55,852 bases of DNA from Hyphomicrobiales bacterium (GCA_900469475.1 UBXG01000030.1:1-55852); one strand, 5' to 3'; positions 1 to 9,135 are shown, counted from the stretch's first letter. Numbers and translations: made by a program. The notes: generated from the sequence alone by a model not told the origin.

Positions 1-693
1 CCCATCGACCCCGCCCTTATCCTCCACCGGGAGACTGTCCCCGGCGGCTGGTACTGGTCGACACGTGTCAAGACGGGTGAGACGCTGCGCATCGCGCAGG
101 AGCATGCCTTTTCCACCGTATCGCTGATCGCCTGGAACGCGGCGGATCCGAGCGAGCGGCTGAACCTTGTCGACACGGTCAAGGTGCAATGGACGACGGC
201 GCTGTCGAAGGGCCGCGTGATCTTTTCCGACATGGGGCGTGTCATGTTCTCGGTGACGGAAGATTCGTCCGGCGCCCATGATTGCCTGATGGGAGGCTCC
301 ACCGCCGCCTCCAACGAGGCAAAATATGGCCAAGGCTTGCGCAACAGCCGCGATAACTTCGTCCTGCTCGCAACGAAATCAGGCTTGGATCGGCGCGATA
401 TTCCCGCCGCCTTCACGCTTTTCGCGCCCGTCCGGGTCGATGCGGACGGCAAGTTCGTGTGGAAGCCGGAACTACTGCACGATGGCGACTATATCCATCT
501 TCGCGCTGAAATGGACATGATCGTCGGCTTTTCCAACTGCCCTCACCCGCTCGATCCAAACCCGCATTACGCGCCGAAACCGGTGACCGTGACCCGCATT
601 GCCGCCCAGCCTATCGCTGAAGACGATCTGTGTCGCACGGCCACCGCCGAAGCGGTGCGCGGCTTTGAAAACAACGCCTTCGCCAATCTTTGA
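1..693 (+). CDS. DUF1989 urea-carboxylase-associated protein, 5' truncated (carboxyguanidine deiminase subunit-like)
   Basis: The reading frame is open from the first base of the window to the stop at 691-693, so the start lies upstream; 230 residues are visible. It belongs to the DUF1989 family, first of the pair called urea-amidolyase-associated proteins UAAP1/UAAP2. From established work, such pairs act as a heteromeric carboxyguanidine deiminase (CgdAB) that turns carboxyguanidine into allophanate. The block DSSGAHDCLMGG aligns with the Cys/His-rich block of the next gene, but most of the cysteines there are absent here, so this may be the less metal-rich subunit. It is followed 15 bp later by its paralogue and then by the carboxylase and allophanate hydrolase genes. 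Assignment to CgdA versus CgdB cannot be made from sequence reading alone. Confidence 0.85.
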   Translation, partial: PIDPALILHRETVPGGWYWSTRVKTGETLRIAQEHAFSTVSLIAWNAADPSERLNLVDTVKVQWTTALSKGRVIFSDMGRVMFSVTEDSSGAHDCLMGGSTAASNEAKYGQGLRNSRDNFVLLATKSGLDRRDIPAAFTLFAPVRVDADGKFVWKPELLHDGDYIHLRAEMDMIVGFSNCPHPLDPNPHYAPKPVTVTRIAAQPIAEDDLCRTATAEAVRGFENNAFANL

Positions 694-708
694 GCCGGGA
701 GAACGATC

Positions 709-1359
709 ATGAGCGATTTCATTCAGACCGCGCCTTCCCGCACGCTCGACAAGGCGGTGCAGGATCATTTCATCGCTGCCGAGGCGCCGTTTTCGACCAT
801 CGTGCGCAAGGGCCAGACGCTGCGCATCGAGGATAGCTACGGCCAACAAGCGATCGACACGCTGTTCTACAATGCCGGGGATTATTCCGAGCGCTACTCC
901 AACCAGGACACGATGCGCGAACAGGGCGCCGCCTATATCACCACAGGCACCCGAATCATCTCCAACGAGGGGCGCGTCATGCTGACGATGACCGCCGACA
1001 GCTGCGGCCGTCATGACACATCGGCGGGCGCCTGCTCCTGCGAGAGCAACACGGTGCGTTTCGGCCATGGCACGAAATATCTTCACGCCTGCCGAGACAA
1101 TTTCGTGCTGGAAGTTTCAAAGCACGGCATGGGCAAGCGCGACGTCGTGCCCAACATCAATTTCTTCATGAATGTGCCGATCGAACCGTCAGGTGAAATG
1201 ACGATCGTCGACGGCATCTCCGCTCCTGGCGCCTATGTCGAGCTCAAGGCCGAAATGGACGTGCTCCTCGTCATTTCCAATTGCCCGCAGGTCAACAATC
1301 CCTGCAACGGCTTCGACCCGACGCCGATCCGTGTCCTCGTATGGGACGGTGAGGCCTGA
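709..1359 (+). CDS. DUF1989 protein, second carboxyguanidine deiminase-like subunit (UAAP2-like)
   Basis: A 216-residue protein starting at ATG 709 after a GGGAG ribosome-binding site. It is a paralogue of the preceding gene: both share the SNEGRVM/DMGRVM, RDNF and AEMD-x-x-x-x-x-SNCP blocks. Here the central block keeps Cys and His residues (ADSCGRHDT, then ACSC, then LHACRDNF) that could bind zinc, while the partner has lost most of them. In the family, the two subunits together deiminate carboxyguanidine to allophanate and ammonia in the cytoplasm. The stop codon sits one base before the carboxylase start, implying translational coupling. The older label is urea carboxylase-associated protein of unknown function; the deiminase role is inferred from the family and the operon. 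Confidence 0.85.
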   Translation: MSDFIQTAPSRTLDKAVQDHFIAAEAPFSTIVRKGQTLRIEDSYGQQAIDTLFYNAGDYSERYSNQDTMREQGAAYITTGTRIISNEGRVMLTMTADSCGRHDTSAGACSCESNTVRFGHGTKYLHACRDNFVLEVSKHGMGKRDVVPNINFFMNVPIEPSGEMTIVDGISAPGAYVELKAEMDVLLVISNCPQVNNPCNGFDPTPIRVLVWDGEA

Positions 1360-1360
1360 G

Positions 1361-4300
1361 ATGTTCAAGAAAATATTGATCGCCAATCGCGGCGAGATCG
1401 CCGTCCGGATCATCGGGACGCTGCGGCGCATGGGCATTGCCTCCGTCGCCGTCTATTCCGATGCAGACCGTTTCTCAAAGGCACCCCTGATGGCCGACGA
1501 AACCGTCAGGCTCGGCCCAGCGCCGGCCTTGGAAAGCTATCTCAATATCGACGCCGTCATTGCCGCCTGCAAGGCAACCGGCGCCGAGGCGGTGCATCCC
1601 GGCTATGGCTTCTTGTCGGAAAACATCGGCTTTGCCGAACGGCTGGCAAAGGAAGGCATCGTCTTCATCGGGCCGACGCCGGACAATATCGCCGCCTTCG
1701 GGCTGAAGCACACGGCGCGCGAATTGGCGCGCACAAGCGGGGTGCCGCTGCTGCCGGGTAGCGACCTCGTCGAAACCAGCGAAGCCGCGCTCGCCGCCGC
1801 GGCGGAGATTGGCTATCCGGTTATGCTGAAGTCAACGGCCGGCGGCGGCGGCATCGGCATGCAACTCTGCGAGGATGCTGCCAGCCTGAAGGCCGCCTTC
1901 GACAGCGTGCAACGCACGGCAAAAGCAAGCTTTGGCGATGCCCGTGTCTATCTGGAGCGCTTCGTTTCCAAGGCTCGGCATGTCGAGGTACAGATCTTCG
2001 GCGACGGCAAAGGCGGTGTGATCGCGCTTGGCGAGCGCGATTGCTCGTTGCAGCGCCGGAATCAGAAGGTGATCGAAGAGACGCCCGCGCCCGATCTTTC
2101 GCCTTCGGTGCGCAAAAGTCTCCATGCAGCGGCGGTAGCACTCGGCACCTCCGCCCACTATCAGTCTGCCGGCACGGTCGAATTCATCTATGACCCCGCG
2201 CGCGAGGAGTTCTACTTCCTCGAGGTCAATACGAGGCTTCAGGTCGAACATCCGGTCACGGAGGCTGTCTACGGCATCGATCTCGTCGAGTGGATGATCC
2301 GCCAAGCGGCCGGCGAAGAGGTGATCACAGGCAATGATCGTCTTGTTCCAAAGGGCGCGGCCATCGAGGCGCGCATCTATGCCGAGATGCCGCATGCGGG
2401 CTTCAGGCCAAGCGCCGGCCTTTTGACCGAAGTTACTTTTCCGGAGGGCACGCGCGTCGACGGCTGGATCGAGACGGGTACGGAGGTCACTCCCTATTAC
2501 GATCCCATGCTTGCCAAGGTGATCGTTGCGGCCGAAGACCGGCCGGCCGCGATCGAGAAACTCAAAACCGCACTTTCGCAAAGCTCCATCTCCGGCATCG
2601 AGACCAACCTCGACTATCTGAAGGCAATTGCCGGATCGGAACTGCTCGCCAGCGGCAAGGTGGCAACGACGACGCTGAAGGATTTTCCCTTCGTGCCCGA
2701 CGTGATCGAGGTGGTGGCGCCCGGCGCGCAATCGAGCATTCAGGAGCTTCCCGGCAGGCTGGGGTTCTGGCATGTCGGCGTGCCACCGAGCGGGCCGATG
2801 GACGAGCGCTCGTTCCGCCAGGCAAACAGGCTGGTCGGCAATGCCGATGAGACCGCGGCTCTGGAGCTGACCGTCTCGGGCCCGATGCTCAAGATCTTCT
2901 CCGACGTCACGATCGCGCTTGCGGGCGCCCATATGCCGATGAGCCTCGATGGCGTTCCATTACCGCATGGTGAGGCCGTCATCGCAAAAGCAGGGCAGAC
3001 GCTTGCCATCGGCGCCATAGAAGGCCCGGGCCAGCGCTCCTATCTCGCTGTCTCGGGCGGTTTCGCCGCGCCGCTCATGCTCGGCTCCAGGGCAACCTTC
3101 GGCCTCGGGCGGTTCGGGGGGCACGCGACCGGTACACTCCAGACCGGCCATGTGCTGCGACTGGCACGGACACGGCAGCCTGAGGCCAAGCCTGCGGACA
3201 TGCAGGCAGCCCTCACGCACACCTGGGAGGTCGGCGTTGTCTATGGACCACACGGCGCGCCGGACTTCTTTCTGCACGAAGACATCGAGACGCTGTTTTC
3301 GACCGACTACGAAGTGCATTTCAACAGTGCCCGCACCGGCGTGCGCCTGATCGGCCCTGCCCCCAAATGGGCACGTAGCGACGGCGGTGAGGCTGGTCTT
3401 CACCCCTCCAATCTTCATGACAATGCCTATGCGATCGGCGCGATCGACTTCACTGGCGACATGCCAATCATTCTTGGTCCCGATGGACCGAGCCTTGGCG
3501 GCTTCGTCTGCCCGGCCGTCATTGCGCGCGACGAGCAATGGAAGATGGGCCAGTTCAAGCCGGGCGACAAAATCCGTTTTCACCCGGTGCGGCGCAGTCA
3601 GGACGCTATCGCCGGTCCGACAGTTCGCCGTGCACCCGAGGAGACCGGATCGGCGATCGTCGGCCAAAGCCAGGATGGGCCAGTGCCTGTCGTCTATCGC
3701 CGGCAGGGTGATGACAACCTGCTTATCGAATACGGGCCGATGACACTTGATATCGCCCTGCGTTTGCGCGTGCATCTGCTGATGCAGGCAATCGTCGAGG
3801 CACGCCTGCCTGGGATCATCGACCTGACGCCCGGCATCCGTTCGCTGCAGATCCATTATGACGGTACGACGCTGACGCGGAAACGCCTCGTTGGCCTTTT
3901 GACCGAGATCGAAGCAAAACTGCCGCCGGCGCAAGAGGTCAAAGTCCCAAGTCGGATCGTGCATCTGCCGCTTTCCTGGAACGATCCGCAGGCCGAGCTT
4001 GCTATGCGTAAGTATCAGGAGCTCGTGCGCCCGAATGCGCCATGGTGCCCTTCCAACATCGAGTTCATCCGCCGCATCAACGGCCTGCCCGACGAGCAGG
4101 CGGTGCGCGATATCGTCTTCGATGCCAGCTACCTCGTGCTCGGTCTTGGCGATGTCTATCTCGGTGCACCGGTCGCCACACCGATCGATCCACGCCATCG
4201 GCTGGTGACGACGAAATACAATCCGGCGCGCACATGGACGCCGGAAAACGCCGTCGGCATCGGCGGTGCCTATATGTGCATCTATGGCATGGAGGGACCG

Positions 4301-4897
4301 GGCGGCTATCAGCTCTTCGGCCGCACGATCCAGGTCTGGAACAGCTGGCGGCAAACGCCGGTCTTTGCCAAGGACAAGCCATGGCTTCTCAACTTCTTCG
4401 ACCAGATTCGCTTCTTCCCCGTCACGCATGACGAACTGAACGAGGCGCGTGCGGCCTTCCCTCACGGCGGCTATCCGATCAGGATCGAGGAGACGGAATT
4501 CTCCTACGCTGCCTATGAGGCGGACCTCGCACGCGAGGCTGCGGCGATCGGTGCTTTCAAGTCCAGGCAGCAGGCAGCCTTCGAGGCGGAACGGCAACGC
4601 TGGAAGGAGCTGGGGCTCGACAGCTTTTCCGTTGACGAAGGAGCGAGCCCTGCCCTGGCCGGCGATATACCGGAAGGTTGCTTCGGCATCGAAAGCGCGG
4701 TGCCCGGCAATGTTTGGAAGATACTTGTCGAGGAAGGCCAGCCGGTCGCAGCCGGCGATACTTTGGCCATCATCGAGTCGATGAAAATGGAAATCAACGT
4801 CACCGCCCACGCTGCGGGACGCGTCCGCGATCTGCGCGCAGCACCTGGGCGCAACGTCAAGGCCGGCGACGTGCTTGTCATTCTGGAGGAAATCTGA
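1361..4897 (+). CDS. Biotin-dependent urea/guanidine carboxylase
   Basis: A 1178-residue multidomain carboxylase. The start chosen is ATG 1361 (MFKKILIANRGEIAVRI), the standard beginning of a biotin carboxylase domain; longer in-frame readings overlap the preceding gene. Domains in order: biotin carboxylase (about 1-450) with ATP-grasp loop KSTAGGGG, the ERDCSLQRR and EVNTRLQVEHPVTE motifs; KipA/AHS2-type carboxyltransferase half (from LGFWHVGVPPSGPMDER, about 465-780); KipI/AHS1-type half (from NLLIEYGPMTLD, about 785-1000); C-terminal biotinyl domain with ESMKMEI, biotinylated Lys1142. It uses ATP and bicarbonate to carboxylate urea or guanidine. The flanking DUF1989 pair favours guanidine, giving carboxyguanidine. 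Its TGA overlaps the atzF ATG (TGATG). Confidence 0.93.
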   Translation: MFKKILIANRGEIAVRIIGTLRRMGIASVAVYSDADRFSKAPLMADETVRLGPAPALESYLNIDAVIAACKATGAEAVHPGYGFLSENIGFAERLAKEGIVFIGPTPDNIAAFGLKHTARELARTSGVPLLPGSDLVETSEAALAAAAEIGYPVMLKSTAGGGGIGMQLCEDAASLKAAFDSVQRTAKASFGDARVYLERFVSKARHVEVQIFGDGKGGVIALGERDCSLQRRNQKVIEETPAPDLSPSVRKSLHAAAVALGTSAHYQSAGTVEFIYDPAREEFYFLEVNTRLQVEHPVTEAVYGIDLVEWMIRQAAGEEVITGNDRLVPKGAAIEARIYAEMPHAGFRPSAGLLTEVTFPEGTRVDGWIETGTEVTPYYDPMLAKVIVAAEDRPAAIEKLKTALSQSSISGIETNLDYLKAIAGSELLASGKVATTTLKDFPFVPDVIEVVAPGAQSSIQELPGRLGFWHVGVPPSGPMDERSFRQANRLVGNADETAALELTVSGPMLKIFSDVTIALAGAHMPMSLDGVPLPHGEAVIAKAGQTLAIGAIEGPGQRSYLAVSGGFAAPLMLGSRATFGLGRFGGHATGTLQTGHVLRLARTRQPEAKPADMQAALTHTWEVGVVYGPHGAPDFFLHEDIETLFSTDYEVHFNSARTGVRLIGPAPKWARSDGGEAGLHPSNLHDNAYAIGAIDFTGDMPIILGPDGPSLGGFVCPAVIARDEQWKMGQFKPGDKIRFHPVRRSQDAIAGPTVRRAPEETGSAIVGQSQDGPVPVVYRRQGDDNLLIEYGPMTLDIALRLRVHLLMQAIVEARLPGIIDLTPGIRSLQIHYDGTTLTRKRLVGLLTEIEAKLPPAQEVKVPSRIVHLPLSWNDPQAELAMRKYQELVRPNAPWCPSNIEFIRRINGLPDEQAVRDIVFDASYLVLGLGDVYLGAPVATPIDPRHRLVTTKYNPARTWTPENAVGIGGAYMCIYGMEGPGGYQLFGRTIQVWNSWRQTPVFAKDKPWLLNFFDQIRFFPVTHDELNEARAAFPHGGYPIRIEETEFSYAAYEADLAREAAAIGAFKSRQQAAFEAERQRWKELGLDSFSVDEGASPALAGDIPEGCFGIESAVPGNVWKILVEEGQPVAAGDTLAIIESMKMEINVTAHAAGRVRDLRAAPGRNVKAGDVLVILEEI

Positions 4898-6708
4898 TGC
4901 TGCCTACTATCCTCGACCTAACCTCGTTGAAAGAGGCTTATGGAGCAGGTCTATCGCCGCTCGACCTCGTGGAGGAGATTATCGCCCGATGCGGGGCGTC
5001 AGATGATCCGGCAATCTTCATCACGCCGACATCTCCTGAGGCCTTGCGAGTTGCGGCGACGGAATTGCTGACGACGGCACCCGAGCCCAATAGCCTGCCG
5101 CTCTGGGGCATACCTTTTGCAGTCAAGGACAATATCGATGTCGCAGGTCTGCCGACAACGGCCGGCTGCCCGGCCTTTGCCTATCATCCCGAAGCGGATG
5201 CGACAGTGGTTGCGCGTCTGCGGGCTGCCGGCGCCATCGTCATCGGCAAGACCAATCTCGACCAGTTCGCAACCGGCCTCAACGGCACGCGCTCGCCCCA
5301 TGGTGCGCCCCGCTCAGTTTTCGATCGCGCCTATGTTTCCGGCGGCTCCAGTTCCGGTTCCGCCGTTGCCGTGGCGGCAGGTCTTGCCAGTTTCTCTCTC
5401 GGCACCGATACGGCAGGCTCCGGCCGGGTGCCGGCCGCCTTCAACAATCTCGTCGGCATCAAGCCGACGCCGGGGCTTGCTCCCAATGTTGGCGTCGTAC
5501 CGGCTTGCCGCAGCGTCGATGTCGTCACGGTGTTCGCCGCGACGGTTGGTGACGGGGTCGCCATTCGCCGGATCATGGAAGGCTACGACGCCCGTGATCC
5601 GTTCTCGCGAGAAGCGGCTCCAGCGAGCCTACCGTCGGCGCGCCCGCGCGTCGGTGTGCTGGACGGAGCCGAGCGCGAATTTTATGGCAACAGGCATGTC
5701 GAGGCCCTCTACGATGCCGCCATCGACAGGGCGAGATCGCTCGGGGCGGAGATCGTACCTTTCGACTATGCGCCTTTCCGCCGGGCTGCCGAACTGCTCT
5801 ACAACGGCCCCTGGATTGCCGAGCGCCTCGCGGCGGTAAAGGACTTCCTCGCAAGCAATGCCGGCGATTTCGATCCGACCGTCAGAACCATCATCGAGGC
5901 GGCGCGAGGCTATGATGCCGTTGCGGCCTTCGAAGGCAAGTACAGGCTGGAGGCATTGCGGCAAAAGACGAAGGCGGAGTGGGAGAAGGTCGATTTCCTG
6001 ATGCTGCCGACATCGCCCACGACCTATACGGTCGAGGAAATGCAGGCCGATCCGATCGTCAGAAACAGCCATTTCGGCCGTTATACCAATTTCGCCAACC
6101 TGCTTGATTGCGCGGCGATCGCCATACCCGCAGGCTTCGATGCAGACGGCCATCTGCCAGCCGGTGTAATGCTCGTCGGGCCGGCCTTTACCGACGACGC
6201 TTTGGCGCCTTTCGCCGATGCCATGCATCGAGCGGTAAATAGCGGAATGGGTAGGGATCGCATGGCGGCACTGCCGGACGGAAGCCGTGTAACACCCGAA
6301 GCCGCTGACGTCGTTCCGATCGTCGTTGTCGGTGCGCATCTGACCGGTATGCCGCTCAACCACGAGCTCACCGGAAAAGGCGGATACAGAATGAAGACGG
6401 ATCGAACGGACGGCAGTTACCGACTCTTCGCCCTGCCGGGGACGATACCACCCAAGCCGGGTTTGGTGCGCGATCCGAACTTTGCCGGCAACGGTATCGA
6501 AATCGAGGTATGGGCGTTACCGCCGGCCGCATTTGCCCACTTCGTCCAGAATATTCCCGCCCCGCTGGGGATCGGCAAGATCCGGCTTGAGGACGGCAGC
6601 CATGTTTCCGGATTCCTCTGTGAAGCCCATGCCACAGCCGGTGCCAAGGATATCACCGGGTTTGGCGGCTGGCGAAATTTCATTCGCGCCGCGAATGCCA
6701 CGGCTTAA
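4897..6708 (+). CDS. atzF: Allophanate hydrolase (first copy)
   Basis: A 603-residue amidase-signature hydrolase that splits allophanate into two ammonia and two CO2, the last step of urea, guanidine or biuret nitrogen release. The catalytic Lys-cisSer-Ser triad is visible as Lys77 (PFAVKDN), Ser151 (GGSSSGS) and Ser175 (DTAGSGR), with the same spacing known for AtzF of the cyanurate pathway. The C-terminal allophanate-hydrolase domain is present (VVGAHLTGMPLNHEL and the GSHVSGFLCE stretch). ATG 4897 overlaps the stop of the carboxylase gene, so the two are translationally coupled. A second, divergent copy lies at 46238-48076. Confidence 0.94.
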   Translation: MLPTILDLTSLKEAYGAGLSPLDLVEEIIARCGASDDPAIFITPTSPEALRVAATELLTTAPEPNSLPLWGIPFAVKDNIDVAGLPTTAGCPAFAYHPEADATVVARLRAAGAIVIGKTNLDQFATGLNGTRSPHGAPRSVFDRAYVSGGSSSGSAVAVAAGLASFSLGTDTAGSGRVPAAFNNLVGIKPTPGLAPNVGVVPACRSVDVVTVFAATVGDGVAIRRIMEGYDARDPFSREAAPASLPSARPRVGVLDGAEREFYGNRHVEALYDAAIDRARSLGAEIVPFDYAPFRRAAELLYNGPWIAERLAAVKDFLASNAGDFDPTVRTIIEAARGYDAVAAFEGKYRLEALRQKTKAEWEKVDFLMLPTSPTTYTVEEMQADPIVRNSHFGRYTNFANLLDCAAIAIPAGFDADGHLPAGVMLVGPAFTDDALAPFADAMHRAVNSGMGRDRMAALPDGSRVTPEAADVVPIVVVGAHLTGMPLNHELTGKGGYRMKTDRTDGSYRLFALPGTIPPKPGLVRDPNFAGNGIEIEVWALPPAAFAHFVQNIPAPLGIGKIRLEDGSHVSGFLCEAHATAGAKDITGFGGWRNFIRAANATA

Positions 6709-6720
6709 AGGAGATACGAG

Positions 6721-6840
6721 ATGAGAAAGATTCTCCTGCAGGCATTGCAAATCGTCCTTCATGGCCTGATCGCGAGAACCCAGGCAATTGGCAGCCATGA
6801 GCTGCCTCGCTCGCAGCAAAGCAGCCTCGGAGACCAATAA
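6721..6840 (+). CDS. Possible 39-residue small protein
   Basis: An ATG at 6721 sits 12 bp after the allophanate hydrolase stop and has a good ribosome-binding site (AAGGAGATACG). It opens a 39-codon frame ending in TAA at 6838-6840. The product begins MRKILLQALQIVLHGLIAR, an amphipathic or hydrophobic stretch with basic residues, then a polar tail HELPRSQQSSLGDQ. I recognise no family. The placement and ribosome-binding site make it a credible last gene of the operon, but such short frames also arise by chance and codon bias cannot be judged over this length. Confidence 0.35.
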   Translation: MRKILLQALQIVLHGLIARTQAIGSHELPRSQQSSLGDQ

Positions 6841-6943
6841 AATATTTTGTACGCGGCGGGTTCACCGATGCCGAAGGGAAAACGCCGACGAGTGAGTGCC
6901 GTCATACGAGATGATTGCACTCACTCCGGTCACCACATCAGCA

Positions 6944-7735
6944 TCAGAGCAACATCGATGCACCACGATCGAGATAGGTATCGAGGAATTGCTCGAGACG
7001 AGGATTTCTCGGCTTCTTGAACACTTCTTGGGGCGGCCCGCTAAACAGCACCTTGCCGTGATCGAGAAAGATGATCTGCTGGCCGACTGTCGCAGCGAAA
7101 CCGATTTCATGCGAAACGACAACCATCGTCATGCCTTCGGCTGCCAGGTCGCGCATGACGTTCAAGACCTCGCCGGTCAGTTCCGGATCGAGCGATGATG
7201 TCGGCTCATCAAACAGCATGATCTTCGGCTTCAAAGCGAGGGCGCGGGCGATCGCCACGCGTTGCTGTTGTCCGCCGGAAAGTTGCGAGGGATAATGCCC
7301 GGCTCTCGCCTCAAGCCCGACCTTGACGAGTTGCACCATGGCCGCATCCTCGGCTTGCTTTCGGCTCATCTTGTGAACCGTCTTCAATGCCTCGCTGACA
7401 TTGCCGAGCGCCGTCATATGCGGCCAAAGATTGAACTGCTGGAACACCATGCCAATCTGGGCGCGGATCGAGCGATTGGTGGCTGCCGAGATCCGTTCAC
7501 GACGCCCTTGAGAATCCTCGGCAAAGCCAAGGACCTCGCCATTGATGGAGATCGTCCCCCGCGTTGCCTCTTCAAGAAAAGCCATGCATCGCAAGAGCGT
7601 GCTCTTGCCGGAACCGGATGGACCGATCAGGCAGGAGACCTGCCCCGGCTCGATGGCAAGATCGATGCCATGAAGGACCGTCGTCTCTCCGAAGGTCTTG
7701 ACGAGATTCCTGACTTCTATAGCGGGGACGCTCAT
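6944..7735 (-). CDS. ABC transporter ATP-binding protein, polar amino acid type
   Basis: A 263-residue ATPase of the polar amino acid uptake (GlnQ/HisP-like) family. The start at 7735 (MSVPAIEVRNLVKTFG) overlaps the stop of the upstream permease gene (ATGA), which fixes it over longer in-frame readings. Walker A is GPSGSGKST, the Q-loop FQQFNLWPHMT, the signature LSGGQQQR, Walker B IMLFDEP and the switch His in VVSHE. It powers uptake through the two permeases just upstream in the same operon, with the binding protein at 9136-9963. Substrate cannot be read from the sequence. Confidence 0.92.
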   Translation of the reverse strand: MSVPAIEVRNLVKTFGETTVLHGIDLAIEPGQVSCLIGPSGSGKSTLLRCMAFLEEATRGTISINGEVLGFAEDSQGRRERISAATNRSIRAQIGMVFQQFNLWPHMTALGNVSEALKTVHKMSRKQAEDAAMVQLVKVGLEARAGHYPSQLSGGQQQRVAIARALALKPKIMLFDEPTSSLDPELTGEVLNVMRDLAAEGMTMVVVSHEIGFAATVGQQIIFLDHGKVLFSGPPQEVFKKPRNPRLEQFLDTYLDRGASMLL

Positions 7736-8400
7736 GCGTTGAAAAACCTGAATCTGGAAAGTTTCGTTTCTGCAAGGTTGCCAAGCCAGCCGGTGACTTC
7801 GACAAGCACCCAGTAGAAGAGCGCCAGGGCCGAAAGCGCCTCGACGAAGGCATATTGCTGCGATCCGATCGCACTGAGCGTCGCCGTCAATTCCGGCACG
7901 GTGATGATGGAGAGGACTGCCGTCTCCTTCATCAGAATGACGGTCATGTTCACGCAGGGCGGCAGCACCAGCATCGTCATCTCGGGTAAGAGAATGCGCC
8001 TGATGATCTGCCCCCGCGTCAAGCCGACGCATTCGCCAGCCTCGATATGGCCTTTCGGCACGGCCCGAAATCCGGAACGGAAGATTTCGCTGAAATAGGC
8101 TGCGCCATAGATCGAAATGCCGATCAGTCCAGCAGGCACTGGATCGAGCTCAAGGCCGACGAAAGGGCCGCCATAATAGACGAGGAAGATCTGGATAAGA
8201 AACGGCGTGCCGCGCAGCACCGCCACGATGGCACCCAGCGCCTTGTCGACCACCACGCCGCCATATTGCCGGGCAACCGCCATTAGGAAACCGATAATGG
8301 CCGCGGCAATGGTGCCTATAATCCAGATCATGATCGTTACGCCGGCGCCGCTGAGGATGGCGGGCCACTGCCCGATCAGCACGTTGATGTCGAAGGTCAT
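7732..8400 (-). CDS. ABC transporter permease, polar amino acid type
   Basis: A 222-residue inner-membrane permease with about five hydrophobic segments. It carries the HisM/GlnP-type region LRGTPFLIQIFLVYYGGPF and the cytoplasmic EAA loop (IEAGECVGLTRGQIIRRILLP) that contacts the ATPase. It overlaps the ATPase gene by 4 bp downstream and the second permease gene by 4 bp upstream. The pair presumably forms a heterodimeric channel for a small polar solute brought by the binding protein at 9136-9963. Confidence 0.9.
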   Translation of the reverse strand: MTFDINVLIGQWPAILSGAGVTIMIWIIGTIAAAIIGFLMAVARQYGGVVVDKALGAIVAVLRGTPFLIQIFLVYYGGPFVGLELDPVPAGLIGISIYGAAYFSEIFRSGFRAVPKGHIEAGECVGLTRGQIIRRILLPEMTMLVLPPCVNMTVILMKETAVLSIITVPELTATLSAIGSQQYAFVEALSALALFYWVLVEVTGWLGNLAETKLSRFRFFNA

Positions 8401-9038
8401 CGCGCTACCCCCGGCAATCTGCTTTCGATCAGGCCGCCGGCAAGCGCGACTACCCAGTTGATCACGAGATAGATAAGGCCGGCTGAGGCGAAGATCTGCA
8501 GCGGCAGAAAGGTGCTGCCGGCAAGATCCTGGGCCATACGGGTCAGTTCTACGATGCCGACAACAGAGACCAGCGACGATGCCTTCAGAATGAGGATCGC
8601 CTCGTTAACAAGAGCCGGAAAGGTTAGCCGCAGCGCGATCGGAACCTTGATGCGGCGAAAGATCTGGCGCGGCGTCAGGCCAACCATCTCCGCCGACTCC
8701 ACAAGGCCCAACGGCACGCTGGCAAAGCCGCCGCGCAGATTCTCTGCCTGGTAGGCAGCTGTGCAGAGCGACAGGCCGATGACGGCGGCAACGATGCTTG
8801 GCACGTTGAGGCCGACGGCCGGGAGCAGATTGTAGATCAGCAGCAACTGCACCAGCAGCGGCACGCCGCGAAAAAAGCTGATGAAAAACTGGGCAGGTCG
8901 CACGAAAAGGCTACGCCCCGTCAGCAACATTCCCGAAATCAGGATCGCAATTGCAAAACCGATAAAGATCGACACAAAGCTGATCGTCACCGTGTAGATG
9001 GATGCCTGCACAAGCAATCCAAAGAGCTCGATGGACAT
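8397..9038 (-). CDS. ABC transporter permease, polar amino acid type
   Basis: A 213-residue permease (MSIELFGLLVQASIYTVTIS) paralogous to its downstream neighbour, with hydrophobic segments and the motifs FRGVPLLVQLLLIYNLLP and VESAEMVGLTPRQIFRRI (EAA loop). It is the first permease after the binding-protein gene and follows a strong intercistronic hairpin. It works as the second half of the channel in the same ABC importer. Start ATG 9038 gives the usual N-terminus just before the first membrane segment. Confidence 0.9.
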   Translation of the reverse strand: MSIELFGLLVQASIYTVTISFVSIFIGFAIAILISGMLLTGRSLFVRPAQFFISFFRGVPLLVQLLLIYNLLPAVGLNVPSIVAAVIGLSLCTAAYQAENLRGGFASVPLGLVESAEMVGLTPRQIFRRIKVPIALRLTFPALVNEAILILKASSLVSVVGIVELTRMAQDLAGSTFLPLQIFASAGLIYLVINWVVALAGGLIESRLPGVAR

Positions 9039-9089
9039 TGTTGAGTGTTCGCCCGCGTGGTGACCAGGAAGCTGTGATCTCGCTCGTCA

Positions 9090-9118
9090 GCCGTGCCCGA
9101 CAAGAAAGCGGGCACGGC
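9090..9118 (-). terminator. Intercistronic hairpin after the binding-protein gene
   Basis: Perfect 10-bp arms GCCGTGCCCG and CGGGCACGGC flank a 9-nt loop. It lies 18 bp beyond the stop of the binding-protein gene and before the permease gene. There is no T-run, so it is more likely a partial terminator or mRNA 3'-end stabiliser that keeps binding-protein expression above that of the permeases than a full stop. Confidence 0.5.
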
Positions 9119-9135
9119 CGATTTCCGAGGACTGA

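Noticed and set aside
1..183. Treating ATG 184 as the start of the first gene
   Set aside because: The frame is open to position 1 with family-typical sequence (HRETVPGGWYWS), so the gene is truncated by the window edge and ATG 184 is internal.
2960..4810. 616-codon open frame on the minus strand
   Set aside because: Lies wholly antisense to the carboxylase gene, whose domains and catalytic motifs are unmistakable; the antisense product resembles nothing and is a high-GC shadow.
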